Position numbers and translations under genes: made by a program. Below the pieces are notes generated by a model that saw only the letters and a list, made by a program, of their open reading frames with translations, did not search any database and was not told where the DNA came from. Below are positions 43,864 through 52,364 of a stretch of 64,000 bases of DNA, in pieces. This DNA is from Ciceribacter sichuanensis. Its GTDB lineage: Bacteria > Pseudomonadota > Alphaproteobacteria > Rhizobiales > Rhizobiaceae. The stretch is from assembly GCF_024055605.1 (NCBI RefSeq), contig NZ_JAMXLX010000001.1, forward strand, positions 496,001 through 560,000. The letters are read 5' to 3'. Within the stretch, counting starts at the first letter, position 1. Each line of letters starts with the position of its first letter.

Positions 43864-44178
43864 ATGTCCTTGATCCGTCATATCGTGTTCTTTTCCGTGC
43901 CTGACAGGGCCAATCTGGAGCGCGTACGGTCGGGGCTTTCGATCCTGACCGGGATACCCCATGCGCGGCATCTGGAAATCGGCACGAGCGTGAAGAGCGA
44001 TCTCTACGACACGAGCGTCGATCTGATCGTCTATGGCGAGTTCGACGACGAGGCGGCGCTTGCCGCCTATCGGGCGCACCCGCTCTATCAGGAATCTATT
44101 GCCCGCGTGAAACCGCTTCGCGAACTCAGGATCGCGGCGGACTACGATGTCGCCCATGCGGTGACGCGGCCGGTCTGA
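43864..44178 (+). CDS. Dabb-family (stress-responsive alpha/beta barrel) protein
   Basis: A 104-residue dimeric alpha/beta barrel protein: it starts LIRHIVFFSVPD, contains DLIVYGEFDDEAALAAYRAH and PLYQESIARVKPL, the Dabb hallmarks. Such proteins are small enzymes or ligand binders of varied function. Nothing connects it to particle formation, so it looks like cargo between the terminase and portal genes. Confidence 0.85.
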   Translation: MSLIRHIVFFSVPDRANLERVRSGLSILTGIPHARHLEIGTSVKSDLYDTSVDLIVYGEFDDEAALAAYRAHPLYQESIARVKPLRELRIAADYDVAHAVTRPV

Positions 44179-44249
44179 AGACCGGGCCGAAGGCCTTGCC
44201 TGTCTTAGGCAGAGGCTTTTCCAAGAATAACGACTGAAGGATCCAGCCG

Positions 44250-45431
44250 ATGAGACTGTCGTTTCGTCTGCCGTGGCGTGGCCCGGCGGAAAGTTCACCC
44301 GTGTCCGCAAATACGGTGAGCGATACCAAGGGAGCCGTCGGAGCGGGCGGTTTGTCGCTGATCGCGGCGGAGGCGGCTGCGCACTGGACGGGCCGTTCCT
44401 ATGGGGCGCTTGCCCGCGAGGGCTTCATGAGAAACCCCGTCGCCCACCGCACGGTGCGGCTGGTAGCGGAGGCGGCCGCGGCAATCCCCTGGCTTGCCTG
44501 TGAGGACGGCCGCGAGCTGAGCGATCACCCGGTGCTGGCGCTGATCGCCCGGCCGAACCCGCGCATGGGCGGCCCGGACTTCATGGAAGCGCTTTATGGC
44601 CACTTGCTGCTTTCGGGCAATGCCTATGTCGAGCCGCTGACACTCGGCGAACGGTTGGCCGAACTGCACCTGCTGCGGCCCGACCGGGTGAGCGTGGTGA
44701 CGGGCGCGGACGGCTGGCCGGAGGCCTATGACTACCGGGCCGATGTTGGCCGCCGTCGCATCGCCGCCGGTCGCGACGGGGAGGGGCTGCTGCATCTGAA
44801 GCTCTTTCATCCGCTCGACGACCAGACGGGTTCTCCGCCGCTTGCCGCTGCCCAGGTCGCGCTCGACCTGCACAATGCGTCGGGTCGCTGGAACAAGGCG
44901 CTGCTCGACAATTCGGCGCGACCCTCCGGCGCTCTGGTCTATCAGCCGAAGGAGGGCGGCAACCTTTCCGCCGACCAGTATGAGCGGCTGAAGCAGGAGC
45001 TGGACGAAGGGTATTCCGGGCCGATGCGGGCCGGTCGTCCTCTGCTTCTGGAGGGTGGGCTCGACTGGAAGTCGATGGGGCTCTCGCCGAAGGACATGGA
45101 CTTCGTCGAGGCGAGAAACGGCGCGGCTCGCGACATCGCGCTCGCCTTCGGTGTGCCGCCCATGCTGCTCGGCATTCCCGGCGACAACACCTATGCCAAT
45201 TATCAGGAGGCCAACCGCGCCTTCTACCGGCTGACCGTGCTGCCGCTGGTCACGCGCACCGCCGCACGGTTTTCGGCATTCCTTTCAGGGCTTTACCTGA
45301 GACCGTTGAATCTCGTTCCCGACCTCGATCAGGTGGCGGGACTTGCCTCTGAGCGCGACGCGCTTTGGGCGCGGGTAGGGGCGGCGGACTTCCTGTCCGA
45401 GGAGGAAAAGCGCGAGGCCGTGGGGTATTGA
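44250..45431 (+). CDS. GTA portal protein (HK97 family)
   Basis: Forms the dodecameric DNA gate at the capsid vertex; RcGTA g3 equivalent. At 393 residues it matches the family. Recognisable blocks are NPVAHRTVRLVAEAAAAIPW, LLLSGNAYVEPL, PSGALVYQPKEGGNLSADQ, and FGVPPMLLGIPGDNTYANYQ. The ATG follows GGATCCAGCCG. It starts the core head genes. Confidence 0.93.
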   Translation: MRLSFRLPWRGPAESSPVSANTVSDTKGAVGAGGLSLIAAEAAAHWTGRSYGALAREGFMRNPVAHRTVRLVAEAAAAIPWLACEDGRELSDHPVLALIARPNPRMGGPDFMEALYGHLLLSGNAYVEPLTLGERLAELHLLRPDRVSVVTGADGWPEAYDYRADVGRRRIAAGRDGEGLLHLKLFHPLDDQTGSPPLAAAQVALDLHNASGRWNKALLDNSARPSGALVYQPKEGGNLSADQYERLKQELDEGYSGPMRAGRPLLLEGGLDWKSMGLSPKDMDFVEARNGAARDIALAFGVPPMLLGIPGDNTYANYQEANRAFYRLTVLPLVTRTAARFSAFLSGLYLRPLNLVPDLDQVAGLASERDALWARVGAADFLSEEEKREAVGY

Positions 45432-45701
45432 GATCCTCGGCCGGCGGGAATTTGGCCTCCGGCTGAATCAGAAAATGAACGCCTTAAAGTGCTGCATGGG
45501 GAAGCGGAATCGGAGTGTGAGGTTCTGCCTTCAAGCGATTCTTTCGACTCGACAAAACCGCTCCGCTTAAAGCGCCGCGTGAAGGCGCTTCCGTTCGTTC
45601 TATGGACGGAGAGGAGGAGACCGGCCGCCGCCATCGTAAGACGAAATCCTGGCGGGATCGTGCGGCCGGTCGGAATTTATCTTAGCTGCGAGAGATTAAA
45701 A

Positions 45702-46025
45702 ATGACTGACTTCAGCCACGACGGCGGCGTTTCCGCCGCCCGCCTGATCGGCGCGGTCGCGGGCTCGGCGATCTCGCTCGTCTATCTCCTGCCCAGGGGA
45801 AATCGCGAAGCGGCGACCCGCTTCCTGACCGGCGTTGCCTGCGGCCTGATCTTCGGCGGTCCGGTGGGGCTGTGGCTGGTGCACAAGCTCGACGTGGCCG
45901 CAAGCCTGTCGCCGCAGGAGACGATGCTGGCGGGAGCGGCGGCCGCTAGCCTTTCTGCATGGTGGGCGCTCGGCGTGCTGGCGCGCTTTGCCCAGCGCTA
46001 TGGCGGGCGGCCGCCCGAAACCTGA
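45702..46025 (+). CDS. DUF6107-like small membrane protein (between portal and protease)
   Basis: A 107-residue protein with three hydrophobic segments (LIGAVAGSAISLVYLLP, FLTGVACGLIFGGPVGLWLV, MLAGAAAASLSAWWALGVLA). It resembles the small DUF6107 proteins of rhizobial GTA-like clusters, occupying the place of the small g3.5-type gene between portal and protease. The ATG at 45702 has GAGAGA upstream. The 270-bp spacer before it carries a hairpin (AGCGCC-gcgtgaa-GGCGCT) and no further gene. Confidence 0.7.
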   Translation: MTDFSHDGGVSAARLIGAVAGSAISLVYLLPRGNREAATRFLTGVACGLIFGGPVGLWLVHKLDVAASLSPQETMLAGAAAASLSAWWALGVLARFAQRYGGRPPET

Positions 46026-46139
46026 CCGCGACCGGGCAGGCATTTTCATCCGGCTCCCGGACGCCACTCTCCCCAACGAGAGGTGAGGTCTCCCATCGCC
46101 GCCGGACAGACACATCATTCCATGACGAGGAGTAGGACG

Positions 46140-46715
46140 ATGACGCCGAAGCGCGAACCGCCTTCGCTGACCCATACCCGTGCCAACCTGACGCTGAAGG
46201 GCGTCTCGGGCGACGGGAGTTTTTCCGGCTATGCCAGCCTGTTCGGCGAGGTGGACCTCGGCCGCGACACCATCGTGTCAGGGGCCTTTTCGAAATCGCT
46301 GAAGGCGCGCGGTGCCGCCGGTGTGCGGATGCTCTTCCAGCACGATCCCGCCGAGCCGATCGGCACATGGAAGGTGATCCGCGAGGACGAGCGCGGCCTC
46401 TATGTCGAGGGCGTGCTTTCGCCCGGCGTGGCGCGTGCCCGCGAGGTGCATGCGCTGATGAAATCCGGCGCGCTGGATGGGCTTTCCATCGGCTTCCGCA
46501 CCGTGCGTGCGCGCTCCGACAAGGGAAGCGGCGTGCGCCGCATCCTCGAGGCCGATCTCTGGGAGATCTCGGTGGTGACCTTCCCCATGCTGCCGGCGGC
46601 ACGGGTCTCGAACGTGAAACATGCGCGGTTCTACCGCGACAGGGAAACCGAGCTCGTCCGCGCCATGCGCCGGGCAGCGCGGGCAATGGCGACGAGTGTC
46701 TTCAGGAAAGGATGA
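46140..46715 (+). CDS. GTA prohead protease (HK97 family)
   Basis: Processes the capsid protein during head assembly; RcGTA g4 equivalent. 191 residues. Family features: GYASLFGEVDLGRDTIVSGA, MLFQHDPAEPIG with the catalytic His, and ALDGLSIGFRTV with the catalytic Ser, then DLWEISVVTFPM. The ATG follows GAGGAGTAGGACG. It is directly followed by the capsid gene. Confidence 0.93.
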   Translation: MTPKREPPSLTHTRANLTLKGVSGDGSFSGYASLFGEVDLGRDTIVSGAFSKSLKARGAAGVRMLFQHDPAEPIGTWKVIREDERGLYVEGVLSPGVARAREVHALMKSGALDGLSIGFRTVRARSDKGSGVRRILEADLWEISVVTFPMLPAARVSNVKHARFYRDRETELVRAMRRAARAMATSVFRKG

Positions 46716-46720
46716 CGAGA

Positions 46721-48016
46721 ATGGAAAACATGCATGACAAGCAGCCTGCAAAGCGCGGTTCTTCCCTGGGAGTGGCCCCGGAAGTGGCCCCGGAAGTGAA
46801 GGCCGTGCCGGACGGCGTGACGGCGGCCTTCGAGGACTTCATGGGCGCTTTCGAGGCGTTCAAGGAAGTCAACGACCGCAGGCTTTCGGAAATCGAGGAA
46901 AGGCTCGTTTCCGACGTCGTGACCCACGACAAGGTGGAGCGCATCAACAAGGCGATGGACGACCAGAGCCGGATGATCGACGAGATGCTGCTGAAGAAGA
47001 TGCGTCCGTCGCTTTCCCGAGGCGGGGCAGGCGAGATCGAGGCGGCCGAGCACAAGGCGGCCTTCGACGCCTATATCCGTCGCGGCGACGAAAGCGGCCT
47101 GCGCGAACTGGAAGCCAAGGCGATGAGCGCGGGTGCGCCCGCCGACGGCGGCTATCTGGTGCCGCCGGAAACCGACAGCGAGATTGGCCGCCGGCTTTCC
47201 GTCGTCTCGCCGGTGCGTGCGCTGGCAAGCGTCAGGCGGGTTTCGGGTTCGGTGTTGAAGAAACCCTTCTCGCTGGCCGGCATGACGGCGGGCTGGGTGT
47301 CGGAGACCGCGGCGCGGCCGCAGACGGCAACGGCCCAGCTTGCCGAACTCTCCTTCCCGACCATGGAGCTTTACGCCATGCCGGCCGCAAGCCAGGCGTT
47401 GCTCGACGATGCGGCCGTCGACATCGAGGCCTGGATCGCCGGCGAGGTGGACATCGCCTTTGCCGAGCAGGAAGGCACGGCCTTCGTCACCGGCGACGGC
47501 GTGAACAAGCCGAAGGGTCTGCTTGCCTACGATCAGGTGGCCGACAGCGCCTGGGAATGGGGCAAGATCGGCTATGTGGCGACGGGGGCCGCGGGGGCGT
47601 TTTCCGCCGCCGGCGCCTCCGACGTTCTGGTCGACGTGGTCTATGCGCTGAAGGCCGGTCATCGCCAGAATGCGAGCTTCCTGATGAGCCGCAAGACGCA
47701 GGGGCAGATCCGCAAGTTCAAGGATGCCGACGGCAACTACATCTGGCAGCCACCGGCCAAGGCAGGTGAGGCGGCCTCGCTGATGGGCTTCCCGGTGGCC
47801 GAGGCCGAGGACATGCCGGCGATTGCCGCCGACGCAACCGCGATCGCCTTCGGCGACTTCCGCGCCGGCTACCTCGTGGTCGACCGGGTGGGTGTCCGCG
47901 TGCTGCGCGACCCCTATTCGGCCAAGCCCTACGTGCTGTTCTACACCACCAAGCGCGTCGGCGGTGGGGTGCAGAACTTCGAGGCGATCAAGTTGGTGAA
48001 GTTCTCGGCGAACTGA
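46721..48016 (+). CDS. GTA major capsid protein (HK97 fold)
   Basis: Main head protein, 431 residues before cleavage; RcGTA g5 equivalent. The N-terminal about 120 residues are a charged, coiled-coil scaffolding-like delta domain (TAAFEDFMGAFEAFKEVNDR), removed by the protease in relatives. The body has GAPADGGYLVPPETDSEI, the E-loop/P-domain region GDGVNKPKGLLAYDQV and a C-terminal FGDFRAGYLVVDR. I use the ATG at 46721; an ATG at 46712 is nearer to the AGGAAAGG block. Confidence 0.94.
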   Translation: MENMHDKQPAKRGSSLGVAPEVAPEVKAVPDGVTAAFEDFMGAFEAFKEVNDRRLSEIEERLVSDVVTHDKVERINKAMDDQSRMIDEMLLKKMRPSLSRGGAGEIEAAEHKAAFDAYIRRGDESGLRELEAKAMSAGAPADGGYLVPPETDSEIGRRLSVVSPVRALASVRRVSGSVLKKPFSLAGMTAGWVSETAARPQTATAQLAELSFPTMELYAMPAASQALLDDAAVDIEAWIAGEVDIAFAEQEGTAFVTGDGVNKPKGLLAYDQVADSAWEWGKIGYVATGAAGAFSAAGASDVLVDVVYALKAGHRQNASFLMSRKTQGQIRKFKDADGNYIWQPPAKAGEAASLMGFPVAEAEDMPAIAADATAIAFGDFRAGYLVVDRVGVRVLRDPYSAKPYVLFYTTKRVGGGVQNFEAIKLVKFSAN

Positions 48017-48142
48017 TGAGGCGGGATGGGGCCAGTCGCGCTCCATCTTCAACCGTCCTTGTCTCTTAACCCTGACCGGGGTCGAGCCGTATGCCTGGCC
48101 TGTCCTTCTGCCCGCAGGCGGGAAGAGGGAGCGGAGACGGCG

Positions 48143-48259
48143 CGGCATTCCTAACCCTCCCCCTTGTGGGGAGGGTGGCCGGCAGGCGGGCGGGGTTTTG
48201 ATGTGGAGTGAAGACCCCTCCCCAACCCCTCCCCACAAGGGGGAGGGGCTCCACGCACC
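48143..48259. repeat. Palindromic ~117-bp element, copy 1
   Basis: The element begins GCGGCATTCCTAACCCTCCC, has terminal inverted repeats AACCCTCCCCCTTGTGGGGA and its complement, and ends GGGCTCCACGCACCGC. The same element is at 54730-54850. It lies in the 301-bp gap between the capsid and connector genes, which otherwise contains no gene. It has the structure of a non-autonomous miniature element or a rhizobial RIME-type repeat. Confidence 0.8.
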
Positions 48260-48317
48260 GCGCCATGCCGCTGCTTTCGGCGGATAACGGCCCATGCCCC
48301 CAATACAGGAGACATTC

Positions 48318-48887
48318 ATGACCTATATCCCGACCGTGCCGCCCGCGGGCGAGCCGGTGACGCTGGCCGAGGCCAAGGCGCATCTCAGGGTCGATACCGA
48401 TGACGAGAATGCGCTGATCGAGGGGCTGATCACGGTCGCCCGTGAGCATCTGGAACGCGAGACCGGCCTTGCGCTGATGACGCAGGGGTTCCGGCTGGCG
48501 CTCGACCGCTGGCCTGACGATGGCGTGATCCGCATCGAGCGCGGTCCCGTCAGCGCAATCGAGACCGTGACCGTCTATGACGAGGCGGGAGAACCGTCCC
48601 TCGTGTCGCTCGCAGATCACCTACTGGAGGGCAACGGCCGGCCGGCGCGGCTGTGGCTTCGCGAGACGCCGGCGCCGGGCCGCGCGATCAACGGCATCGA
48701 GATCGATTTCATCGCGGGCTTCGGCGATACCGGCGCGGAGGTGCCGGGCACGCTGAAACGGGTGATGCTTTCCCATGTGGCGCTGATGTTTTCCGTGCGC
48801 GGCGCGGTCTCGCTGGAGGACCAGCCGGCGGCGATGCCGGCGGGCTACGAACGGCTGATCGCACCTTATCGCCGACGGAGGCTCTGA
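48318..48887 (+). CDS. GTA head-tail connector/adaptor (gp6-like)
   Basis: A 189-residue adaptor that binds below the portal; RcGTA g6 equivalent, similar in length. It begins with the family pattern PVTLAEAKAHLRVDTDDENA LIEGL-like helix, followed by ERETGLALMTQGFRL and IEIDFIAGFGDTG. The ATG follows AGGAGACATTC. Separated from the capsid gene by the repeat element. Confidence 0.9.
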   Translation: MTYIPTVPPAGEPVTLAEAKAHLRVDTDDENALIEGLITVAREHLERETGLALMTQGFRLALDRWPDDGVIRIERGPVSAIETVTVYDEAGEPSLVSLADHLLEGNGRPARLWLRETPAPGRAINGIEIDFIAGFGDTGAEVPGTLKRVMLSHVALMFSVRGAVSLEDQPAAMPAGYERLIAPYRRRRL

Positions 48888-48889
48888 CC

Positions 48890-49225
48890 ATGGGGATTGC
48901 CGATTTCGACCCCGGCCGGCTCAGCGCCCGGCTGTTGCTGGAGCGTCCCGTGCCGGTTTCCGACGGGCAGGGCGGTGCTGCCGAGACTTTCGAGGTGGTA
49001 GCCAGCGTCTGGGCGCTGGTGACGCCGCTTGCCGCGAAGGTCGAGGAACGGGCAGGCGCCGAGACCGTGGAGATTACCCACGAGATCTGGGTGCGCCGGC
49101 GCGGCGATCTCGTCTCGGGCATGCGTTTCGTGAAGGGCAACAGGCATTTCACGGTGGAAAGCGTGCGCGATCCCGATGAGAGCGGCCGCTATCTCGCCTG
49201 CCGCTGCCGGGAGGAAGGGCGATGA
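48890..49225 (+). CDS. GTA head closure/head-tail adaptor protein (g7-like)
   Basis: A 111-residue beta-rich protein, the size of RcGTA gp7. It contains RPVPVSDGQGGAAETFEVVA and WALVTPLAAKVEERAGAET with HEIWVRRRGDLVSGMRF, the pattern of phage head-tail joining proteins (SPP1 gp16-like). It starts 3 bp after the gp6 gene with GACGGAGG upstream. Confidence 0.88.
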   Translation: MGIADFDPGRLSARLLLERPVPVSDGQGGAAETFEVVASVWALVTPLAAKVEERAGAETVEITHEIWVRRRGDLVSGMRFVKGNRHFTVESVRDPDESGRYLACRCREEGR

Positions 49226-49410
49226 AGGCCGCGATACACCTGACCGGCGGAGATCTGAAGACGGCGCTGTCGCGGGCGCTTTCGACGAGGCTTGCTCGAC
49301 GTTCGAAGGACGGACGCGAAGACGTGGGGCTGGCCTTGTCATCGAAACGCGGCGGTGCGGCAGACGATAGAACGGCGGAAGGTGAGACCGATGGCAAATC
49401 CGGTGAATGA
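49222..49410 (+). CDS. Small coupled ORF between g7 and g8, function unknown
   Basis: A 62-residue frame that begins with ATG overlapping the g7 stop by 4 bp and shares an RBS (GGGAGGAAGGGCG) inside g7, ending 20 bp inside the tail terminator gene. It starts MKAAIHLTGGDLKTALSRAL and ends in a charged, low-complexity tail. The coupling on both sides makes translation likely. It may be a truncated gene, since the tail looks non-globular. No family recognised. Confidence 0.45.
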   Translation: MKAAIHLTGGDLKTALSRALSTRLARRSKDGREDVGLALSSKRGGAADDRTAEGETDGKSGE

Positions 49411-49807
49411 ACTGCTGAAGGCGGTCCATACAAGGCTGGTCGCCGATGCGGCGCTTGTTGCCGTGATCGGCGCGGACGGCATCCGCGACCGGCGCATAGC
49501 GGGCTTGCCGCTTCCGGCGCTGGTGATCGGCGAGGTGGAGACGCGGGACTTTTCGACCGCGAGCGAGGACGGAGCGGAAATCCTGCTGACGCTGGAGGCC
49601 TGGTCGAAGGTGAGCCGACGTGAGGCCGAGGAGATCGCCGGGGCGGTGCGAAGGCTGTTACATGATGCGACGTTGGATGTGGCTGGGCATGCACTGGTGA
49701 GCTTTGCCCATCGGGCGAGCGTCAGCCGGCGCGAGCCGAAGACAACGCTGTTCGTGGCGGAGGTGCAGTTCCGGGCTGTTCTGGAAACGCTTGTGTCAAC
49801 CGGTTGA
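49391..49807 (+). CDS. GTA tail terminator (DUF3168, g8-like)
   Basis: A 138-residue protein closing the tail tube at the head end; RcGTA g8 equivalent. DUF3168 features are NELLKAVHTRLVADAALVAV near the start and EILLTLEAWSKVSRREAEEI. The ATG follows GAAGGTGAGACCG. Its stop at 49807 overlaps the stop of the converging MFS gene by 12 bp within the palindrome TCAACCGGTTGA. Confidence 0.9.
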   Translation: MANPVNELLKAVHTRLVADAALVAVIGADGIRDRRIAGLPLPALVIGEVETRDFSTASEDGAEILLTLEAWSKVSRREAEEIAGAVRRLLHDATLDVAGHALVSFAHRASVSRREPKTTLFVAEVQFRAVLETLVSTG

Positions 49808-50992
49808 GCCGGCGCGCTTTTCGATACGAGAAAGGCTGAGGAAGGCCACGAGCGAGACGACGGCGAGGCCTGCGCAATAGGCGAGCACGGCATTGGGGCC
49901 GCCGCGATCGATCAGGAAGGTGACGATGACGGGCGCGATCGCCATGGCGAGATTGGCCGGCAGCGACAATTGCGCCGAAAGCTGCGCGTAGCGGCTGGCG
50001 GAGAAGAAGCCGAGCGGCAGGAGCGCCCGCGACAGCGCCGAGATGCCCGATCCGAAGCCATAAAGCGCGATGAACAGGAAGAGCGGCAGGGCGGCGCCGC
50101 CGGACAGCGCGAGCACCGGCATGGCGACGAACATCAGGAGGCATGCGAGCTTGCCGGAAAACAGCGGCGAGGCCTTTTTGCCGGCCAGCGTATCGACGGC
50201 GCGGGCGGCGATGCCGAGCACGGACCTGAGCGAACCGAGCTGCAGGGCGACGGCGGCGGATGCGCCGGACTGCTGCAGCAGCTCGAGGAGCGACGGGGCG
50301 AGGCCGAGGGTGAGCAGGCTGAAGGTGATGGTGATGACCGCGATCAGCCGGAAGGCGAGGCGGGACTGGTCGGGCGACAGCGCGAGCGGCTCCCGATCCG
50401 CCGAGGCCTGGCCCGCCGTATTGCCATCCGATGGGGCGGGCAGGCCGAAGAGATGCAGCGGCGCGAGCAGCAGCAGATGCAGGAGGGCAGCACCCATGAG
50501 CGTAGGCCGCCAGCCATAGAGATCGCCGAAGAAGCTAAGCGCAGGCCAGGCGAAAGTTGCCGATAGACCGGTGAAGATCATCAGAAGGCCGATGCTGCGC
50601 TTGGCATCGGAACCTTCGCGCTCGACGACGGCGGCATAGCAGGGAACGGACAGTCCGAAGGCGCCGCCGAAACCGATGACCAGCCAGGCGGCGAAATAGC
50701 TTGCCGGACCCTGCGCTATCGAAAGCATGAACAGGCCGGCGCTGAAGGCAAGCGAACCGGCGGCAAGGACGCGGGCTGCGCCATGACGTTTCAGCAGCCG
50801 TCCGACCAGCGGGCCGGCGAAACCCGAAACCAGCATCATCACCGTGAGGCCGGCAAAGGCCATCTCGTTCGACATGCCGAGATCGGCGGCGATGCGCCGG
50901 CCGAAGACGCCGGGCATGTCGAAGCTCACGCCCCAGCCGGCGATCTGGCTGACGGCGAGCAGGGCGATGAGGCGGAGGCGCGAAGACGACAT
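49796..50992 (-). CDS. MFS transporter inserted in the GTA cluster
   Basis: A 398-residue major facilitator protein with about twelve helices (for example LRLIALLAVSQIAGWGVSFD, FAGPLVGRLLKRHGAARVLA, where the GxLxxRxGxR-type loop sits). It is on the strand opposite to all GTA structural genes, between tail terminator and major tail protein. The start at 50992 is supported by the first helix; the RBS is weak. Substrate unknown. It would block or interfere with read-through of the GTA operon unless transcription passes it. Confidence 0.88.
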   Translation of the reverse strand: MSSSRLRLIALLAVSQIAGWGVSFDMPGVFGRRIAADLGMSNEMAFAGLTVMMLVSGFAGPLVGRLLKRHGAARVLAAGSLAFSAGLFMLSIAQGPASYFAAWLVIGFGGAFGLSVPCYAAVVEREGSDAKRSIGLLMIFTGLSATFAWPALSFFGDLYGWRPTLMGAALLHLLLLAPLHLFGLPAPSDGNTAGQASADREPLALSPDQSRLAFRLIAVITITFSLLTLGLAPSLLELLQQSGASAAVALQLGSLRSVLGIAARAVDTLAGKKASPLFSGKLACLLMFVAMPVLALSGGAALPLFLFIALYGFGSGISALSRALLPLGFFSASRYAQLSAQLSLPANLAMAIAPVIVTFLIDRGGPNAVLAYCAGLAVVSLVAFLSLSRIEKRAGSTG

Positions 50993-51100
50993 GAAGAAAT
51001 TCCGGAGGGGCCATTTCCTGTACGGCTTTCCGAAGTCGCGGGCAACCGGCGAGCCTCCCGGAAAATCCACGGAACGAACGGACAAGAGAAGGAAACCGAC

Positions 51101-51508
51101 ATGGTCGCACAGAAGGGCAAGGACCTGCTGCTCAAGGTTCTGGATGGAAGCGCATACATGACTGTCGCCGGGCTGCGCTCGAAGCGGCTCGCCTTCAATG
51201 CCGAGACGGTCGACGTGACGGACGGGGAAAGCGCCGGTCGCTGGCGGGAACTGCTGGCCGGAGCCGGCGTGCAGCGCGCCTCGCTGTCCGGCGCGGGCCT
51301 GTTCAAGGACCAGGCCTCGGACGCGCGGGTGCGCTCGGCTTTCTTCGCCGGCGAGATTGTCTCGTGGCAGGTGGTCATTCCCGACTTCGGCACTGTGACT
51401 GGCCTCTTCCAGATCACCGCGCTCGAATATGCCGGCGCGCATGACGGCGAGGTGACTTTCGAACTGGCGCTGGAATCGGCGGGACAACTTTCCTTCGGGG
51501 CGCTCTGA
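51101..51508 (+). CDS. GTA major tail protein (g9-like)
   Basis: Tail tube subunit of 135 residues, matching RcGTA gp9 in size and the TP901-1-type family. Features: QKGKDLLLKVLDGSAYMTVA, FNAETVDVTDGESAGRWREL, and LFQITALEYAGAHDGEVTF. The ATG follows AGAAGGAAACCGAC, located 108 bp from the MFS start on the other strand, so this spacer probably holds divergent promoters. Confidence 0.92.
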   Translation: MVAQKGKDLLLKVLDGSAYMTVAGLRSKRLAFNAETVDVTDGESAGRWRELLAGAGVQRASLSGAGLFKDQASDARVRSAFFAGEIVSWQVVIPDFGTVTGLFQITALEYAGAHDGEVTFELALESAGQLSFGAL

Positions 51509-51915
51509 TGCGGGGCGCGGGCGATCTTGCGCCTTCGGTCTTCAGGGCGAACCGCAGGCGCGGCGAGGTGGAGGCGGTGATCGACGGCGAGCGCGGCATT
51601 CTCTGCCTGACGCTCGGCGCGCTGGCCGAGCTGGAAACGATGTTTCAGGCCGATAGCCTGGCAGGGCTTGCCGAGCGCTTTTCCAGCGGGCGGCTGAAGG
51701 CGGCGGATCTGATGAGCATCATCGCCGCGGGCCTGCGCGGCGGCGGCAACCGTTTCAGCGACGAGGACGTGGGCTGCATGGCGGTCGAGGGGGGCGTGGC
51801 GGGTGCCGCCGCGGTGGTGCGCGAACTGCTGACGCTGACATTTGCCCCTGATGAGGCGAGCAGGACGATCGACGGGTCCGGCAAGTCCTCCCCGGACCGT
51901 TGCCAGGACCCTTGA
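51508..51915 (+). CDS. GTA tail assembly chaperone (g10-like)
   Basis: A 135-residue gene-transfer-agent tail chaperone. It carries NRRRGEVEAVIDGERGILCL TLGALAELE-type pattern and LMSIIAAGLRGGGNRFSDED, as in the GTA_gp10 family. Its ATG shares one base with the stop of the tail protein gene (TGATG), so translation is coupled. The C-terminus beyond residue 115 is low-complexity and overlaps the next gene. Confidence 0.88.
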   Translation: MRGAGDLAPSVFRANRRRGEVEAVIDGERGILCLTLGALAELETMFQADSLAGLAERFSSGRLKAADLMSIIAAGLRGGGNRFSDEDVGCMAVEGGVAGAAAVVRELLTLTFAPDEASRTIDGSGKSSPDRCQDP

Positions 51916-52121
51916 GAGCCGCAGGCGACAAGACGGGAGCGCGTCCCTTTCCCTGGGGGGCGGTGCTCGACACTGGCCTTTGCCGCCTGCGGCTCGATCC
52001 GAAGCGTTTCTGGGAGCTGAGCCTCGTCGAGTATGCCGCGATGACGGGTGCATTTGCGCCGCGGCCCGGCCGGTTGAGGCGGGACGGGCTGGAGATGCTG
52101 ATGCGGGCCTTTCCGGATTGA
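51900..52121 (+). CDS. Second tail assembly chaperone (rcc01693-like)
   Basis: A 73-residue or shorter protein matching the small rcc01693-type family found after g10 in GTA clusters: PFPWGAVLDTGLCRLRLDPK and FWELSLVEYAAMTGAF. The start is uncertain (TTG at 51900 or TTG at 51912), overlapping the end of g10. The overlap resembles frameshift-linked chaperone pairs of phages, though I see no slippery sequence. Confidence 0.8.
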   Translation: MPGPLRAAGDKTGARPFPWGAVLDTGLCRLRLDPKRFWELSLVEYAAMTGAFAPRPGRLRRDGLEMLMRAFPD

Positions 52122-52261
52122 GGGGTGGGTCTCGTTTATCTGCCACGAGTCTGCACCTAACCCCAACTGTCCCTGCCCCTCACTCTGACCCTAACCTTCT
52201 CCCCGCTTGCGGGGAGAAGGTGCCGTAGGACGCAGGCGGATGAGAGGCCGAAAGGGTCTTT

Positions 52262-52313
52262 CAGCCCAAGGACTTGGGCTGGCTGGATGCCTGTGACGAG
52301 CACAGGCATGACG
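52262..52313 (+). repeat. 52-bp hairpin repeat, copy 1 (with an adjacent CTTCTCCCCGC hairpin)
   Basis: CAGCCCAAGGACTTGGGCTG and GGATGCCTGTGACGAGCACA-GGCATGACG form two hairpins. A reverse-complement copy is at 54511-54562. Before it, 52193-52218 carries CTTCTCCCCGCTTGCGGGGA-GAAG, another hairpin with a relative at 59302. They occupy the 243-bp gap between the chaperone and tape measure genes, which contains no gene. Confidence 0.75.
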
Positions 52314-52364
52314 GTGCGGAACGTATCGAACTTGCCTCCGTTTTGTTCAAAGGAGCATTCAACC

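Noticed and set aside
51900-51915. Programmed frameshift between the two tail chaperone genes
   Set aside because: The genes overlap, but no slippery heptamer is visible at the junction; separate initiation is simpler.
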